DNA of 6,056 bases, from contig JAQGMD010000044.1 in NCBI GenBank assembly GCA_028292565.1, positions 1-6,056 on the forward strand, read 5' to 3'. Made by a program: the position numbers and the translations under genes. This DNA comes from Burkholderia sp. (GTDB lineage Bacteria > Pseudomonadota > Gammaproteobacteria > Burkholderiales > Burkholderiaceae). Shown here piece by piece: positions 1 to 5,470 of the stretch. Position 1 is the first letter of the stretch, and every line of letters starts with the position of its first letter. The notes beneath the pieces are model-generated. The model saw only the letters and a list, made by a program, of their open reading frames with translations, did not search any database and was not told the DNA's origin.

Positions 1-476
1 ACCATCACCGGGAAGTTGAATGGCGTGATGCCGGCGACCACGCCGAGCGGCTGGCGCATCGACCAGGCGTCGATGCCACGCGCAATCTGATCGCTGAAAT
101 CGCCCTTGAGCAAATGCGGAATGCCGACCGCAAATTCCACGACTTCGATTCCGCGCGCGACTTCACCCCGGGCATCGGCAAATGTTTTACCGTGCTCACG
201 CGTCAGCAGGGCGGCGAATTCATCGGCATGCTGGTGCATCAGCTGCAGGTATTTGAACAGCACGCGGGCGCGGGCCAGCGGCGGCGTAGTGGACCATTTG
301 GGGAAGGCGGCGGCGGCGGCATCGACCGCGGCATCGACTTCGTTGGCGGTGCCGAGGGCGACCCGCGCCACCGGCACGCCTAAGGCCGGATTGTAAACCT
401 CTGCATAACGGCCGCTTGCGGTATCGACGCGACGGCCGCCGATATAGTGGAAAATGGTTTCCAGATTGCTCATCAT
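1..476 (-). CDS. mmsA: CoA-acylating (methyl)malonate-semialdehyde dehydrogenase, N-terminal part (runs off left edge)
   Basis: This family oxidises methylmalonate or malonate semialdehyde with NAD+ and CoA, giving propionyl-CoA or acetyl-CoA plus CO2, in the cytoplasm. Only the first 158 residues are visible; the full family length is about 500, so the catalytic Cys lies outside the window. Seen: an early YIGGRRV segment (11-17), YNPALG (28-33), AFPKW (57-61), the [15 protein letters not shown] block (94-109), EVVEFAVG (111-118) and the hallmark [16 protein letters not shown] (143-158), which begins the Rossmann region. These are the characteristic MmsA/IolA blocks, not those of generic aldehyde dehydrogenases. 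Two ATGs sit in tandem (476-474 and 473-471); an AGGA about 6 bases before the second favours 473 as the start, but I give the longer form. A 161-base gap with a palindrome and a hairpin separates it from the hydrolase gene, so it may have its own promoter. Family call firm; substrate (valine, inositol or beta-alanine route versus this cluster) is inferred. Confidence 0.93.
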   Translation of the reverse strand, partial: MMSNLETIFHYIGGRRVDTASGRYAEVYNPALGVPVARVALGTANEVDAAVDAAAAAFPKWSTTPPLARARVLFKYLQLMHQHADEFAALLTREHGKTFADARGEVARGIEVVEFAVGIPHLLKGDFSDQIARGIDAWSMRQPLGVVAGITPFNFPVM

Positions 477-519
477 CTATCCTGTTTTTTGTTGTTCAGC
501 GTGCGGCAGTACGCCGTCG

Positions 520-540
520 GTTCCGTATGGTGTACGGAAC
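520..540. promoter_or_regulatory. Perfect 8-bp palindrome upstream of mmsA, candidate operator
   Basis: The arms GTTCCGTA and TACGGAAC are perfectly complementary around a 5-base spacer. The site lies 44 bases upstream of the first mmsA ATG, in an AT-richer stretch than its surroundings. Inverted repeats with TTCCG/CGGAA arms of this size are the kind of site bound by dimeric repressors such as IclR-family proteins; that assignment is a guess. I could not find convincing -35/-10 hexamers next to it, and no regulator gene is in the window. It could alternatively form a short RNA hairpin, but no T-run follows it on either strand. Confidence 0.45.
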
Positions 541-580
541 TTTTCTATTTGAAATGCACTTCAGCGTGATCGCCTCGGCC

Positions 581-621
581 GTCGACCGGCGGCGGCGCAA
601 TGATGCGCCGCCGCGGTTGAC
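581..621 (-). other. GC-rich hairpin between the hydrolase gene and mmsA
   Basis: An 11-bp uninterrupted GC-rich stem (arms at 589-599 and 604-614) closes on a 4-base loop at 600-603. The stem continues outward across a one-base bulge and one mismatch to 581 and 621. It starts 17 bases after the hydrolase stop codon. No T-run follows on the minus strand (the next bases are GGCCGAGGCG), so it is not a classical Rho-independent terminator. It may stabilise the 3' end of the upstream message, weaken read-through into mmsA, or act with Rho. Confidence 0.55.
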
Positions 622-637
622 CGTCTCAGGCGCGGCG

Positions 638-1489
638 CTATTGCCGCGTTGGCGTATGCCGCTCCATCCACGAAAGGACGAGCCGTTGCCAGGGCCCATC
701 TTTTTCGCCGGCCAGTTCGGGCAATGTGAAGTGATCGTAACCGGCGAACTCATGGCGCTCGACGTCGACCCGCTTGCCCTTCAGGACACACTCAAGCTTT
801 TTCGCCTGGGTGACCAGATGCGGGAAGTCTTCCGTTTCCCCTCCATGCGTCAGCAGCATCGGAGGGGTATCCGGCGAGGCATGGAACAAGGGGCTGGCCG
901 GGAACTCATTTCCGGAATCGGCTGGTCCGAGAAAGCGCGGTCGGACCGACATCCCGTTGCCAGGGGTGAAGTCGAATACACCGGTAACGTTGACCACGCC
1001 CTTGATGATGTCATCAGGCACCTGGAGCTGCGCCTTCCAGTCATCACGGGTGGCGAGTAGTGATGCATAGTGCCCGCCGGCCGACCATCCGCCGATGAAG
1101 ATCTGCTGCGAATCGCCGCCATATTCGGCGATATGGCGGTAGACCCATTGCAGCCCCTTTGCCGCATCCAACCATCCGTCCGGGAAGAGGGTAGCGGGCG
1201 CGAGGCGGTAGCCGAGGCTGACAAAGGTAATGCCGGCGTCGGCCAAGCCGGATCCCATGAAGACCATCAGTTCCTTATAACCGTTGGTCCAGCCGCCGCC
1301 GTGCATGAACACCAACACCTTGCCGTTCGGCTTGCGGCTGCGGACGATGGCCAGACCCTGGCTCGGGTGCAGGTCGTCGTAGAAAGCTTCCTGGTACTCG
1401 ACGCCCTGGCTCTTTTCCAGGTAGCGGGCGGTGTACCGTTTGCCGTTTTCCGACAAGGGCTCTTGTTCCGGATAGTGCTCGATCTTCAT
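638..1489 (-). CDS. Alpha/beta hydrolase, HSL / kynurenine-formamidase-like (possible amidase, deformylase or esterase)
   Basis: A 283-residue cytoplasmic serine hydrolase with no signal peptide. Seen: oxyanion-hole motif HGGGW at 63-67, a GYRLAP segment at 93-98 typical of the HSL/arylformamidase group, nucleophile elbow GWSAG at 134-138 (Ser136), and the histidine in YDHF (His253). The acid is probably Glu220 or Asp221 in the GGETEDF stretch, which differs slightly from the usual HGxxD arrangement. Family members hydrolyse esters, lactones or N-formyl amides such as N-formylkynurenine. The start at 1489 has a GGAG nine bases upstream, lying inside the last codons of the RidA-family gene, whose stop is only 5 bases away, so the two are co-transcribed and probably coupled. 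In nicotinate degradation an alpha/beta hydrolase (NicD) deformylates the NicX product; a similar role here is a reasonable inference, but this protein carries the HSL-type HGGGW and I cannot show orthology to NicD. RutD-like aminoacrylate hydrolysis is another possibility. Confidence 0.88.
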   Translation of the reverse strand: MKIEHYPEQEPLSENGKRYTARYLEKSQGVEYQEAFYDDLHPSQGLAIVRSRKPNGKVLVFMHGGGWTNGYKELMVFMGSGLADAGITFVSLGYRLAPATLFPDGWLDAAKGLQWVYRHIAEYGGDSQQIFIGGWSAGGHYASLLATRDDWKAQLQVPDDIIKGVVNVTGVFDFTPGNGMSVRPRFLGPADSGNEFPASPLFHASPDTPPMLLTHGGETEDFPHLVTQAKKLECVLKGKRVDVERHEFAGYDHFTLPELAGEKDGPWQRLVLSWMERHTPTRQ

Positions 1490-1494
1490 GTTCG

Positions 1495-1890
1495 CTAGCT
1501 CCGGGCGTCGCCGATATAGGCGGTCGTAACGATCTCGACCAGAAAGTCGGGCTTCACCAGGTCGGCACGAATGCAGTAACGAGCAGGCGGGTTGGTCGGG
1601 AAGTACTCGCCATAGACTTCGTTCATGGCCTTGTAGTCGGCCAGATCCTTGATCATGATCTGATTGAAGACGACGTCGCGAAGCGACGCTCCCGCGGCCT
1701 CCAGCACGTCCCTGATCGAGTCGAGCACGGCCCTGGTCTGGGCCCTGACATCACCGCGCCCGACCGGCTTGCCGGACGTGTCCATGGGCAAGGTTCCGGA
1801 AACGAAAACGAAGCCCGCAGCGAGAATCCCGGGAGAGTAGGGCGCCAGCGGCGGCGGCGCGTTCTTTGGCGTGATCACTTTGATCGTCAT
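1495..1890 (-). CDS. RidA/YjgF-family protein, RutC-like enamine/imine (aminoacrylate) deaminase
   Basis: A 131-residue single-domain protein of the trimeric RidA family, which hydrolyses reactive enamines/imines to ketones or aldehydes plus ammonia. Seen: LAPYSPG (15-21), VFVSGTLPMD (28-37), the QTR...VL helix (51-56) and the substrate-binding region PARYCI (102-107). Arg104, Cys106 and Glu119 correspond to Arg105, Cys107 and Glu120 of E. coli RidA. By recalled comparison it looks closer to RutC (pyrimidine-ring catabolism, acting at the aminoacrylate step) than to housekeeping RidA: the shared pattern includes APxxPGxLAxGxVxVSGTL and LVKPDxLVEI. Length is normal. GGAGG lies five bases before the ATG, and the gene starts 17 bases after the dioxygenase stop. 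2-Aminomuconate deaminases also belong to this family, so an aminomuconate-type substrate is an alternative. Family certain; RutC-like function likely; substrate unknown. Confidence 0.93.
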   Translation of the reverse strand: MTIKVITPKNAPPPLAPYSPGILAAGFVFVSGTLPMDTSGKPVGRGDVRAQTRAVLDSIRDVLEAAGASLRDVVFNQIMIKDLADYKAMNEVYGEYFPTNPPARYCIRADLVKPDFLVEIVTTAYIGDARS

Positions 1891-1907
1891 TGCTGCCTCC
1901 GGATAGG

Positions 1908-2993
1908 TTAATTGGCGACCAGGTTGGGCCAGGGGGACTTGACGATCATCTTCGGGTCGGTCAATTTACCGTGGTCGATAACCTGCCGGCCGTCGATCCA
2001 GACTGAGCAACCAAACATGGGAGCGTCAATATGGGCCTTGGTGCCATTCGTGCCGCCGGCCTGATCGTTCGGACCGGTCGAGAACAGGAAGCTGCCCGGC
2101 CAGCATCGGCCTGTTCCGCCGACGCGTTCGATGTCATTTCCGTGCGTGGCGAGCTGGTCCTGGATTGCGCTCGGATTCAGCCCCCAACCCAAATGGGAAA
2201 CGTGATACGGCTCGTCGTCATCCGGGTGCTTGCGGTGCGCGTCAAGGAACTGTTTGATCAGAAAGGCGTCGGTCTTGCCACGGACATCGCGGATGACGCC
2301 TTTCTCGATCGTCATGCGCACTTCGTCTTCGACGATGCGGACGTAAGGCAGGATCCAGCAATCGCCGGGCTGCAGAACGATAATGCCTTCCGCCGTGCCG
2401 ACATTGGGCCAGGTGGAGAAGTGGCCGCCGCCCCAATGGTCGACCCGGCCCGGTTCTTCCGCGTATCCGTACTGGCAGGTGGTATTCATTCCGCCCAGCG
2501 CGGCCCTGAAGTCGGTGCCGGCGTCGCTCTTGACGGCCATTTCTTTTGAGTTCTGGACAAGATCCCGAGCGTAGATGCACGCCTCTTTCAGGCCCGGCGG
2601 CGACATGAGCCGCTCGAGGTCATCGGGATGGTCGTAGATCATCAGGAAGCGGGTGCCCTTTGCCTGTCCGCGCGCCATCCATTCGGATCCCAGCGGGATA
2701 TGGAAGACGACGCACAGATCCGCTGTTTCCACCGCCTCCATCGTCCCCTTCGTCTGGAAAACCTGCTCGCCGCCGATATGGGTGGTCGAGTAGGGATTGT
2801 TGAGTTTCATCTCGAAGATGCCGGCGCCCAGTTCGGACGCTGCGGCGAATGCCGCCTCGATCAGCTCGCGCCGCACCTTGAGGTCGGTGACCAGCACGAT
2901 CGTTTCGCCGGACTTCACATTGCACATTTCAAACTCTTTCTTGAAGAGAAAGGGCAGGCGTGCGGGGTTGAGTTCTTGCGGTCTGATGCTCAT
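1908..2993 (-). CDS. nicX: 2,5-Dihydroxypyridine 5,6-dioxygenase-like ring-cleavage enzyme (NicX family)
   Basis: A 361-residue protein, close to the roughly 350 of Pseudomonas NicX, which opens 2,5-dihydroxypyridine to N-formylmaleamate using Fe(II) and O2. By recalled comparison the C-terminal two-thirds match strongly: KSDAGTDF (155-162), YGYAEEPGRVDHW (175-187), TWPNVGTAEG (194-203), IEKG (229-232), HVSHLGWGL (264-272), FLFSTGPN (302-309) and KAHIDAP (319-325). His267, His321 and Asp323 fall on the NicX iron ligands His265, His318 and Asp320. The N-terminal third matches less well. The fold is shared with M29 aminopeptidases (AmpT), so automated annotation may call it leucyl aminopeptidase; the ring-cleavage motifs argue otherwise. 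The start at 2993 is chosen because CAGGAGA lies just upstream with nine bases between AGGAG and the ATG; an in-frame TTG at 3020 falls inside a hairpin and is rejected. It is the first of the catabolic genes after the transporter. The exact substrate may differ from 2,5-dihydroxypyridine, because the partner genes are not those of the nic cluster. Confidence 0.85.
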   Translation of the reverse strand: MSIRPQELNPARLPFLFKKEFEMCNVKSGETIVLVTDLKVRRELIEAAFAAASELGAGIFEMKLNNPYSTTHIGGEQVFQTKGTMEAVETADLCVVFHIPLGSEWMARGQAKGTRFLMIYDHPDDLERLMSPPGLKEACIYARDLVQNSKEMAVKSDAGTDFRAALGGMNTTCQYGYAEEPGRVDHWGGGHFSTWPNVGTAEGIIVLQPGDCWILPYVRIVEDEVRMTIEKGVIRDVRGKTDAFLIKQFLDAHRKHPDDDEPYHVSHLGWGLNPSAIQDQLATHGNDIERVGGTGRCWPGSFLFSTGPNDQAGGTNGTKAHIDAPMFGCSVWIDGRQVIDHGKLTDPKMIVKSPWPNLVAN

Positions 2994-3002
2994 TGATTTA
3001 GT

Positions 3003-3007
3003 CTCCT
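3003..3007 (-). promoter_or_regulatory. Ribosome binding site fixing the nicX-like start
   Basis: AGGAG on the minus strand stands nine bases before the ATG at 2993-2991. It decides against the nine-residue-longer reading from TTG at 3020. It begins directly after the terminator-like T-run (one base between), so folding or termination at the hairpin would directly affect access to this site. Confidence 0.75.
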
Positions 3008-3008
3008 G

Positions 3009-3041
3009 AAAAAATCGCAAGTGGCCTTCATGACCGCTTGC
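3009..3041 (-). terminator. Intrinsic terminator or attenuator between livF and the nicX-like gene
   Basis: On the minus strand, arms GCAAGCGGTC and GGCCACTTGC pair around the loop ATGAA: eight Watson-Crick pairs, one G-U wobble and one C-A mismatch. The stem is followed by GA and then six T's. It lies 46 bases after the livF stop codon. This is the shape of a Rho-independent terminator of modest strength. Because it ends only 15 bases before the nicX-like start codon, a promoter downstream of it is not possible, so the catabolic genes must be expressed by read-through or from a start at or before the hairpin. Partial termination or regulated attenuation is therefore more likely than a full operon end. 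Confidence 0.55.
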
Positions 3042-3087
3042 TTAAGTTAATAGATCTCCGGGCGTTTTCTGGCGGGGATTACTTCCC

Positions 3088-3804
3088 TTAAAGCCCGAGG
3101 TATGCCGCGCGGATGCGCGGATCGCGTTGAATTTCTTCGGCGGGCCCCTGCAGCGTCACTTCGCCGATCTCGACGACAAAGGCCCGATCCGCGATCGCCA
3201 GCGCGGCGTTGGCGTCCTGCTCGACCATCAGCACAGTGACGCCTTGTTCCCTGATACGCTCGATGCTTTCGAATAACTGGCGGACCACGATCGGCGCCAG
3301 GCCCAAGCTGGGTTCATCGAGCAACAGGAGCTTGGGTTCCGACATCAGGCTTCTTGCGATAGCGAGCATCTGTTGCTCGCCGCCGGATAGCGTGCGGGCG
3401 AGTTGATTCCGGCGGTCGCGCAATTTGGGGAATAGCGAGAACATAGAATCTTTGCGCGCGTCCATGCCGGCACGGGCCCGTGGCAGAAATGCGCCCATAC
3501 GCAAATTCTCGTCGACGGTGAAATCCGGGAAGACCGAGCGCCCCTCCGGTGTCAGCGAGATGCCGAGATCAACCCGCTCGGCAGCTTGCAATGCGGTGAT
3601 GTCACTGCCTTCGAATGCAATTGTTCCGGACTTCGCCGGCAGCAGGCCTGACAGGACACGCATCAGGGTTGTCTTTCCTGCGCCATTGCTTCCGAGGACG
3701 ACGGTAATTTGCCCTTTACGGACATCGAGATCGATGCCGTTGAGTATGTTCGACGCTCCATAACCGGCACGAATCCCGGCAAGTCTCAGCAACGGCGCGT
3801 TCAT
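3088..3804 (-). CDS. livF: ABC transporter ATP-binding protein, LivF type
   Basis: One of two ATPases that power a branched-chain-amino-acid/amide-type importer (HAAT family) from the cytoplasmic face of the membrane. It has 238 residues, normal for LivF. Seen: Walker A GSNGAGKT at 38-45, the LivF-typical TPEGRSVFP at 85-93 in place of a Q-loop glutamine, signature LSGGEQQ at 139-145, Walker B LLLLDE at 159-164, D-loop SLGLAP, and VEQD at 194-197 where other ABC ATPases have the switch histidine (Gln is usual in LivF). It ends in AAYLGL, as LivF proteins commonly do. The start at 3804 overlaps the livG stop by four bases (ATGA), with AAGGAGG four bases upstream. Substrate specificity cannot be read from the ATPase; many catabolic clusters use this transporter type for aromatic or heterocyclic acids, amides or urea. 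Confidence 0.95.
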   Translation of the reverse strand: MNAPLLRLAGIRAGYGASNILNGIDLDVRKGQITVVLGSNGAGKTTLMRVLSGLLPAKSGTIAFEGSDITALQAAERVDLGISLTPEGRSVFPDFTVDENLRMGAFLPRARAGMDARKDSMFSLFPKLRDRRNQLARTLSGGEQQMLAIARSLMSEPKLLLLDEPSLGLAPIVVRQLFESIERIREQGVTVLMVEQDANAALAIADRAFVVEIGEVTLQGPAEEIQRDPRIRAAYLGL

Positions 3805-4538
3805 GCGGCCTCCTTGGTGCCGAAGTACGCAGCCAGTACCCGCGGATCAGACGTGACCGCGGTTGGCGAGCCGTCGCAGATCTTCTCTCCATGGTGCAGC
3901 ACGACCACATGTTCGCAAAGCTCCATCACCGCCTTCAGCACATGCTCGACCATCAGGATGGTCAGGCCGTACTTCTGGTGAATCCGACGCATCAAGGCGC
4001 TGGCATGCACGACCTCCGACGGCGTGAGCCCGGACAGAACCTCGTCGAGTAGCAGTACACGGGGCCGGGTTGCGAGTGCGCGTGCGACCTCCACCCGCTT
4101 TTGCATCGCCAATGTCAGGTCGGTCGCGAGCACGTGCCTGAGTCCGTCGAGCTCCAGGTCGGCCAGCAATTCGTCTACACCCGATGCAGGATGCCGATGG
4201 CTCGCGTCACGCTTGGCGCCATAGTCGAATCCCAGCTTGATGTTTTCCTCGACAGTCATTCCCATGAACGGACGCATGATCTGAAATGTGCGGGCGACGC
4301 CTTTACGGCTGAGCTTCCATGGGGGCATGCCGTCGATCCGTTCGCCGAACAGCCGGATCTCGCCGCTGGTGGGCGGCTGATGCCCGGCGATCAGGCTGAA
4401 CAGCGTGGTTTTGCCCGCGCCGTTAGCCCCGATCAGGCCGAAGAAGGCGCCGCTTGCGACGTCGAAGCTCACCTTGTCAAGCGCCTTCAGGCCTCCGAAC
4501 TGCTTGGATACGGATTGAATGGAAAGGGCGGAACTCAT
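3801..4538 (-). CDS. livG: ABC transporter ATP-binding protein, LivG type
   Basis: The second ATPase of the Liv-type importer, 245 residues. Seen: Walker A GANGAGKT at 37-44, Q-loop TFQIMRPF at 84-91 (Gln86), Walker B VLLLDE at 161-166, switch His199 in MVEHV, and the C-terminal AAYFG typical of LivG. The signature region reads LTLAMQKRVEVARAL (141-155), so the usual LSGGQ-like core is degenerate, and Walker B continues LDEVLSGL instead of LDEPxxGL; this variation is known in part of the LivG-like family. The start at 4538 is chosen because it gives the normal LivG N-terminus (MSSALSIQSVSKQFGG), has GAGG seven bases upstream, and overlaps the livM stop by four bases. An open reading of 75 more codons upstream lies inside livM and is rejected. 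Confidence 0.95.
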   Translation of the reverse strand: MSSALSIQSVSKQFGGLKALDKVSFDVASGAFFGLIGANGAGKTTLFSLIAGHQPPTSGEIRLFGERIDGMPPWKLSRKGVARTFQIMRPFMGMTVEENIKLGFDYGAKRDASHRHPASGVDELLADLELDGLRHVLATDLTLAMQKRVEVARALATRPRVLLLDEVLSGLTPSEVVHASALMRRIHQKYGLTILMVEHVLKAVMELCEHVVVLHHGEKICDGSPTAVTSDPRVLAAYFGTKEAA

Positions 4539-5470
4539 ATGCGTACCTCGCGCGCCGTCGGAGCCGGAGATTTTTTGCGCCGGCTGATCAGGCTGCTCAG
4601 TCCGGACGGCAGCACCAGCACGAACACCATCAGGGTAATGCCGACGATGACCATGTACAGCTCCGGAAAGCGCGACCAGAGCAGTTCGGACAATATGACC
4701 AGAAGTACGGCGCCAAGTAATGGTCCGCGAGGACTGTCGCCGCCGCCGATGATCGCCATGCAAATGATCGTCAGCGAGATGAGCGGATCGAAAGAGTAAG
4801 TCGCGTCGAAGGAGCCGGCGCGCATCACCATCAATCCGCCCGCCAGCCCTGGGACGATTGCGGAAAGACCGAATGCGATCGCCTTTAACCTGCCGACGGG
4901 AATGCCGATCGTCTCGGCGGCGACTTCTTCTTCGCGTATGGCTCTCAAGCCGTCCCCGAACTTCGAGAAGCGGACCAGATTAGCGAGGATAAAGGCGGCC
5001 GCGGCGATGGCCAGCATGGCCCAGAACAGGTAGCGCACGTCCGGGGCGCCGATCAGTACGCGCCCAAAGCTGTCGACCGCGGTTTCGATGTTGATGACCA
5101 TGTGCTTGACGAACTCGGCTAGCCCGAACGTCAACATCACAAAGTACGGTCCGCGAACCCGCAGGCAGGGCAATCCCACCGCAATGGCCAGCAGGGCGGC
5201 CGCGCCGCCGCCTGAGGCGACAGCAATCCAGATCGCGGTCTTTCCCCAAAGGACGGCCGTGATGTAACCGCCCAGCCCGAAGAACACCACATGGCCGAGG
5301 GATACATATCCGGTAAGCGCCGAAAACATGAACCAGCTCTGAACCAGGCAAACCCACATCAGCAGCTCAAGACCAACCGACGTCCAGTATGACCCGGCGA
5401 ACAGGGGAAGCAGCGCGGCTGCCGCCGCTACCAGCGCCAGCAATACGAAGTTTTGCGTACGTTCGGTCAT
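4535..5470 (-). CDS. livM: ABC transporter permease, LivM type
   Basis: Inner-membrane permease of the Liv-type importer, 311 residues with about eight to ten hydrophobic segments (roughly 8-25, 32-50, 60-74, 79-98, 109-125, 147-166, 197-216, 229-243, 247-265 and 272-290). Seen: GYVSLGHVVFFGLGGY at 54-69, the LivM-type SLGH motif; the cytoplasmic EAA-like loop RAIREEEVAAETIGI (176-190), which contacts an ATPase; and GGGDSPRGPLLGA (242-254). The classical TGG.DG-like motif of many LivM proteins is not apparent around 130-145, which reads TAVDSFGRVLIGAP; this loop may reflect a different substrate. A basic tail RRKK (297-300) follows the last membrane segment. The start overlaps the livH stop by four bases (ATGA). 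The Shine-Dalgarno is weak (GGGGAA), so translation is probably coupled to livH. Confidence 0.94.
   Translation of the reverse strand: MTERTQNFVLLALVAAAAALLPLFAGSYWTSVGLELLMWVCLVQSWFMFSALTGYVSLGHVVFFGLGGYITAVLWGKTAIWIAVASGGGAAALLAIAVGLPCLRVRGPYFVMLTFGLAEFVKHMVINIETAVDSFGRVLIGAPDVRYLFWAMLAIAAAAFILANLVRFSKFGDGLRAIREEEVAAETIGIPVGRLKAIAFGLSAIVPGLAGGLMVMRAGSFDATYSFDPLISLTIICMAIIGGGDSPRGPLLGAVLLVILSELLWSRFPELYMVIVGITLMVFVLVLPSGLSSLISRRKKSPAPTAREVRI

Noticed and set aside
305..330. GGC trinucleotide run as a simple repeat
   Set aside because: It encodes a short alanine run in the MmsA N-terminal helix and is explained by GC-rich codon use.
416..1060. A 214-codon open frame on the plus strand
   Set aside because: It runs antisense across the start of mmsA, the gap and the hydrolase gene, and its translation is rich in Arg/Pro with no recognisable motif. 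It is a GC-driven shadow of the real genes.
2031..2549. A 172-codon open frame on the plus strand
   Set aside because: It is entirely antisense to the NicX-like gene, whose motifs and metal ligands are clear; the plus-strand translation shows no family features.
1908..2993. Leucyl aminopeptidase / aminopeptidase T identity
   Set aside because: The fold is shared, but the SHLGWGL and HID metal-ligand motifs and the YGYAEEPGR block match NicX; peptidase activity is less likely in this context.
2994..3020. TTG start adding nine residues to the NicX-like protein
   Set aside because: The TTG falls in the terminator-like stem with no ribosome binding site recognised, whereas the ATG at 2993 has AGGAG at good spacing.
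4539..4763. N-terminal extension of LivG by 75 codons
   Set aside because: The extension lies in the coding region of livM, reads as Arg/His-rich nonsense, and the ATG at 4538 has a Shine-Dalgarno and an ATGA overlap with the livM stop.
4101..4799. A 232-codon open frame on the plus strand
   Set aside because: It is antisense to livG and the end of livM, both of which are firmly identified; no motif supports it.
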